From Phallus indusiatus (Eukaryota > Basidiomycota > Agaricomycetes > Phallales > Phallaceae), in contig JAQFWX010000027.1 in assembly GCA_027605045.1 (NCBI GenBank), positions 310,001 to 374,000 of the forward strand: a stretch of 64,000 nucleotides of DNA. The letters run 5' to 3'. The translations under genes and the position numbers were made by a program. Positions 62,866 through 64,000 of this stretch are shown in pieces (position 1 is the stretch's first letter; every line of letters begins with the position of its first letter). The notes under the pieces were generated by a model. It worked only from the letters and a program-made list of their open reading frames with translations. It did no database searches and had not been told where the DNA came from.

Positions 62866-64000
62866 CTACCATGGTGCTATTATTTCTTCGATGTATTCCT
62901 TGGTCCAAATACGAGCTCGCCAACCGACACAGTCTGTCACGTCCCATACATCCTTGGTGAAAGAAGACGGACGTGGAGAGCCGCCTCGAGCACCAGTTGT
63001 ATCTAAAAGACCTGTCGGGCCTATTACGCCATCTACAGGTAGCGCGGTGTTATAAGGGCTGACTCTAACGAATAATTGATTCCTGGTATCTGGAATGTGG
63101 GCCAAGGCCGCGCGAAGGGGTGGATCGGTATGGACATCCCATCTCTGAATGGCGATCTCCACTATCAGCACTGAAAGGTTTGGAAAAAAGCGCGGATCTG
63201 AAGGGTTAGAGCCATCCGATTCTTCCGAGTCCGGTTCTTCAGATGAAGATTGTGATGGAAAATGTCCCAGGCACCGCTGGACGATCTCAATACAGACACT
63301 TTGATCACAATCGAGGTGGTGTGTGAAACAAAGATGTGTCAAAAGTGGTGTGCGTAGTTTGCCCTCAATGAGGAGAGATGGAAAGAGTTGTTCATATCTG
63401 CAATGCAGTCTCGTTATGTGTTTGAATGGATGACGACGCAGATCGATATATCTTAGTCCCCGTCGAACTGTGAGTTCCTCGGGTTGGAATGAGTCGATCT
63501 CAGGGATAGGACGGATGTAGTTCAGAAAAAGGATTTTGACGTTGGTGCAGAGAGATAAGATTGTGGTTAGAAGGTTCGAGGGAATGATTAAATCAGGGCT
63601 TTGGACGTCGCCTGGGGAATTGTCTATGAGTGCGAGGCGTTTGACCGCGGAAGAGATAGGATGTTGTGACCGAATGATAGCATCGCTATCGCTATCATCG
63701 TACTCCAGACGAGGGGCAAACACGCTTGCAAAAGAAATCATCCGTTCCATGCCAACAATTTCCAAGGTTTCGAAAAAGACGGGGAAGAGATGTCTTCGGA
63801 CTGACCGGGATACCTCGAGAAGCGCATACGGTGGTGTCTGTTTGCGTTTAGAACGCAGTGCTGCCAGATAGAGAATATAGTGGATTAGCTCAAGTGGGAA
63901 CGCGGGATGAAAGGGACGTAGACCAGGATGAAGAGAGGAAGGAGGAACGCCGATTAGCGATTGGGTAAATTCATTCCCAAAGAGAATGGATTGAAGTTTC
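62866..64000 (-). CDS. F-box-like protein, 5' part beyond the window
   Basis: A single open frame of about 378 codons runs from the window end to a stop at 62866. Near the upstream end FPLELIHYILYLAALRSKRK resembles an F-box-like start (P-x-E-L/I-hydrophobic helix), followed by LLEVSRSVRRHLFPVFFETL, the usual continuation in basidiomycete F-box-like proteins. The rest has spaced Leu-rich segments (LLTTILSLCTNVKILFLNYI; LRYIDLRRHP; LLTHLCFTHHLDC; NLSVLIVEIAIQRW), as in these families. An acidic Ser/Glu run interrupts it (SSSEEPDSEESDGS). The likely role is a substrate adaptor of an SCF ubiquitin ligase, by family inference. No start codon is claimed; the N-terminus is cut by the window. Confidence 0.75.
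   Translation of the reverse strand, partial: KLQSILFGNEFTQSLIGVPPSSLHPGLRPFHPAFPLELIHYILYLAALRSKRKQTPPYALLEVSRSVRRHLFPVFFETLEIVGMERMISFASVFAPRLEYDDSDSDAIIRSQHPISSAVKRLALIDNSPGDVQSPDLIIPSNLLTTILSLCTNVKILFLNYIRPIPEIDSFQPEELTVRRGLRYIDLRRHPFKHITRLHCRYEQLFPSLLIEGKLRTPLLTHLCFTHHLDCDQSVCIEIVQRCLGHFPSQSSSEEPDSEESDGSNPSDPRFFPNLSVLIVEIAIQRWDVHTDPPLRAALAHIPDTRNQLFVRVSPYNTALPVDGVIGPTGLLDTTGARGGSPRPSSFTKDVWDVTDCVGWRARIWTKEYIEEIIAPW

Overview
The window looks like a stretch of a filamentous basidiomycete (Agaricomycetes-type) genome. Genes are densely interrupted by short introns (about 50-130 bp, GT-AG, often ending TTTCAG or TTTTAG). The protein families fit: a FunK1-type kinase, F-box/LRR-like proteins, BCS1-like AAA ATPases and MFS drug/H+ antiporters. 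No bacterial operon logic, rRNA, tRNA or CRISPR array was seen. Exon models were read by hand from frame, splice sites and family motifs; no alignment program was run.

Layout: (1) 88-4228 (-): a 1218-residue protein with three C-x2-C-x19-H-x3-C fingers, an AT-hook, an RS-rich tract and a winged-helix-like C-terminus. (2) 8686-9422 (-) and 20524-21656 (+): two paralogous three-finger proteins whose finger introns sit in equivalent cysteine codons. (3) 10689-12885 (+): a secreted S10 serine carboxypeptidase in 13 exons. (4) 17779-19662 (-): a UBA / C2H2 / coiled-coil / UBX protein. (5) 25123-26685: an AT-rich, TA-flanked element with terminal inverted repeats of about 210 bp. (6) 30844-33716 (+): a Kelch-repeat + DUF4110 protein. 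(7) 33994-39.0 kb: a local duplication with two intact paralogues of unknown function and one fragment. (8) 40221-40830 and 42989-44329 (-): two unrecognised proteins. (9) 45108-46342 (+): a possible F-box-like / TFIIS-N-like combination. (10) 48658-50876 (+): a BCS1-like AAA ATPase, convergent with an MFS transporter at 51259-53943 (-). (11) 57.7-59.17 kb (-): a decaying M19 dipeptidase. (12) 59975-62311 (+): a FunK1 kinase, convergent with an F-box-like gene cut by the window end (62866-64000, -).

There is no obvious pathway cluster. Housekeeping genes (UBX, Kelch, BCS1, carboxypeptidase) are mixed with lineage-restricted families and long gene-poor stretches. The points most worth following are the zinc-finger paralogue pair with its intron signature, the foldback-ended transposable element, the tandem duplication with an intron present in one copy only, the dipeptidase that has lost metal ligands, and the three-finger/AT-hook/RS protein.
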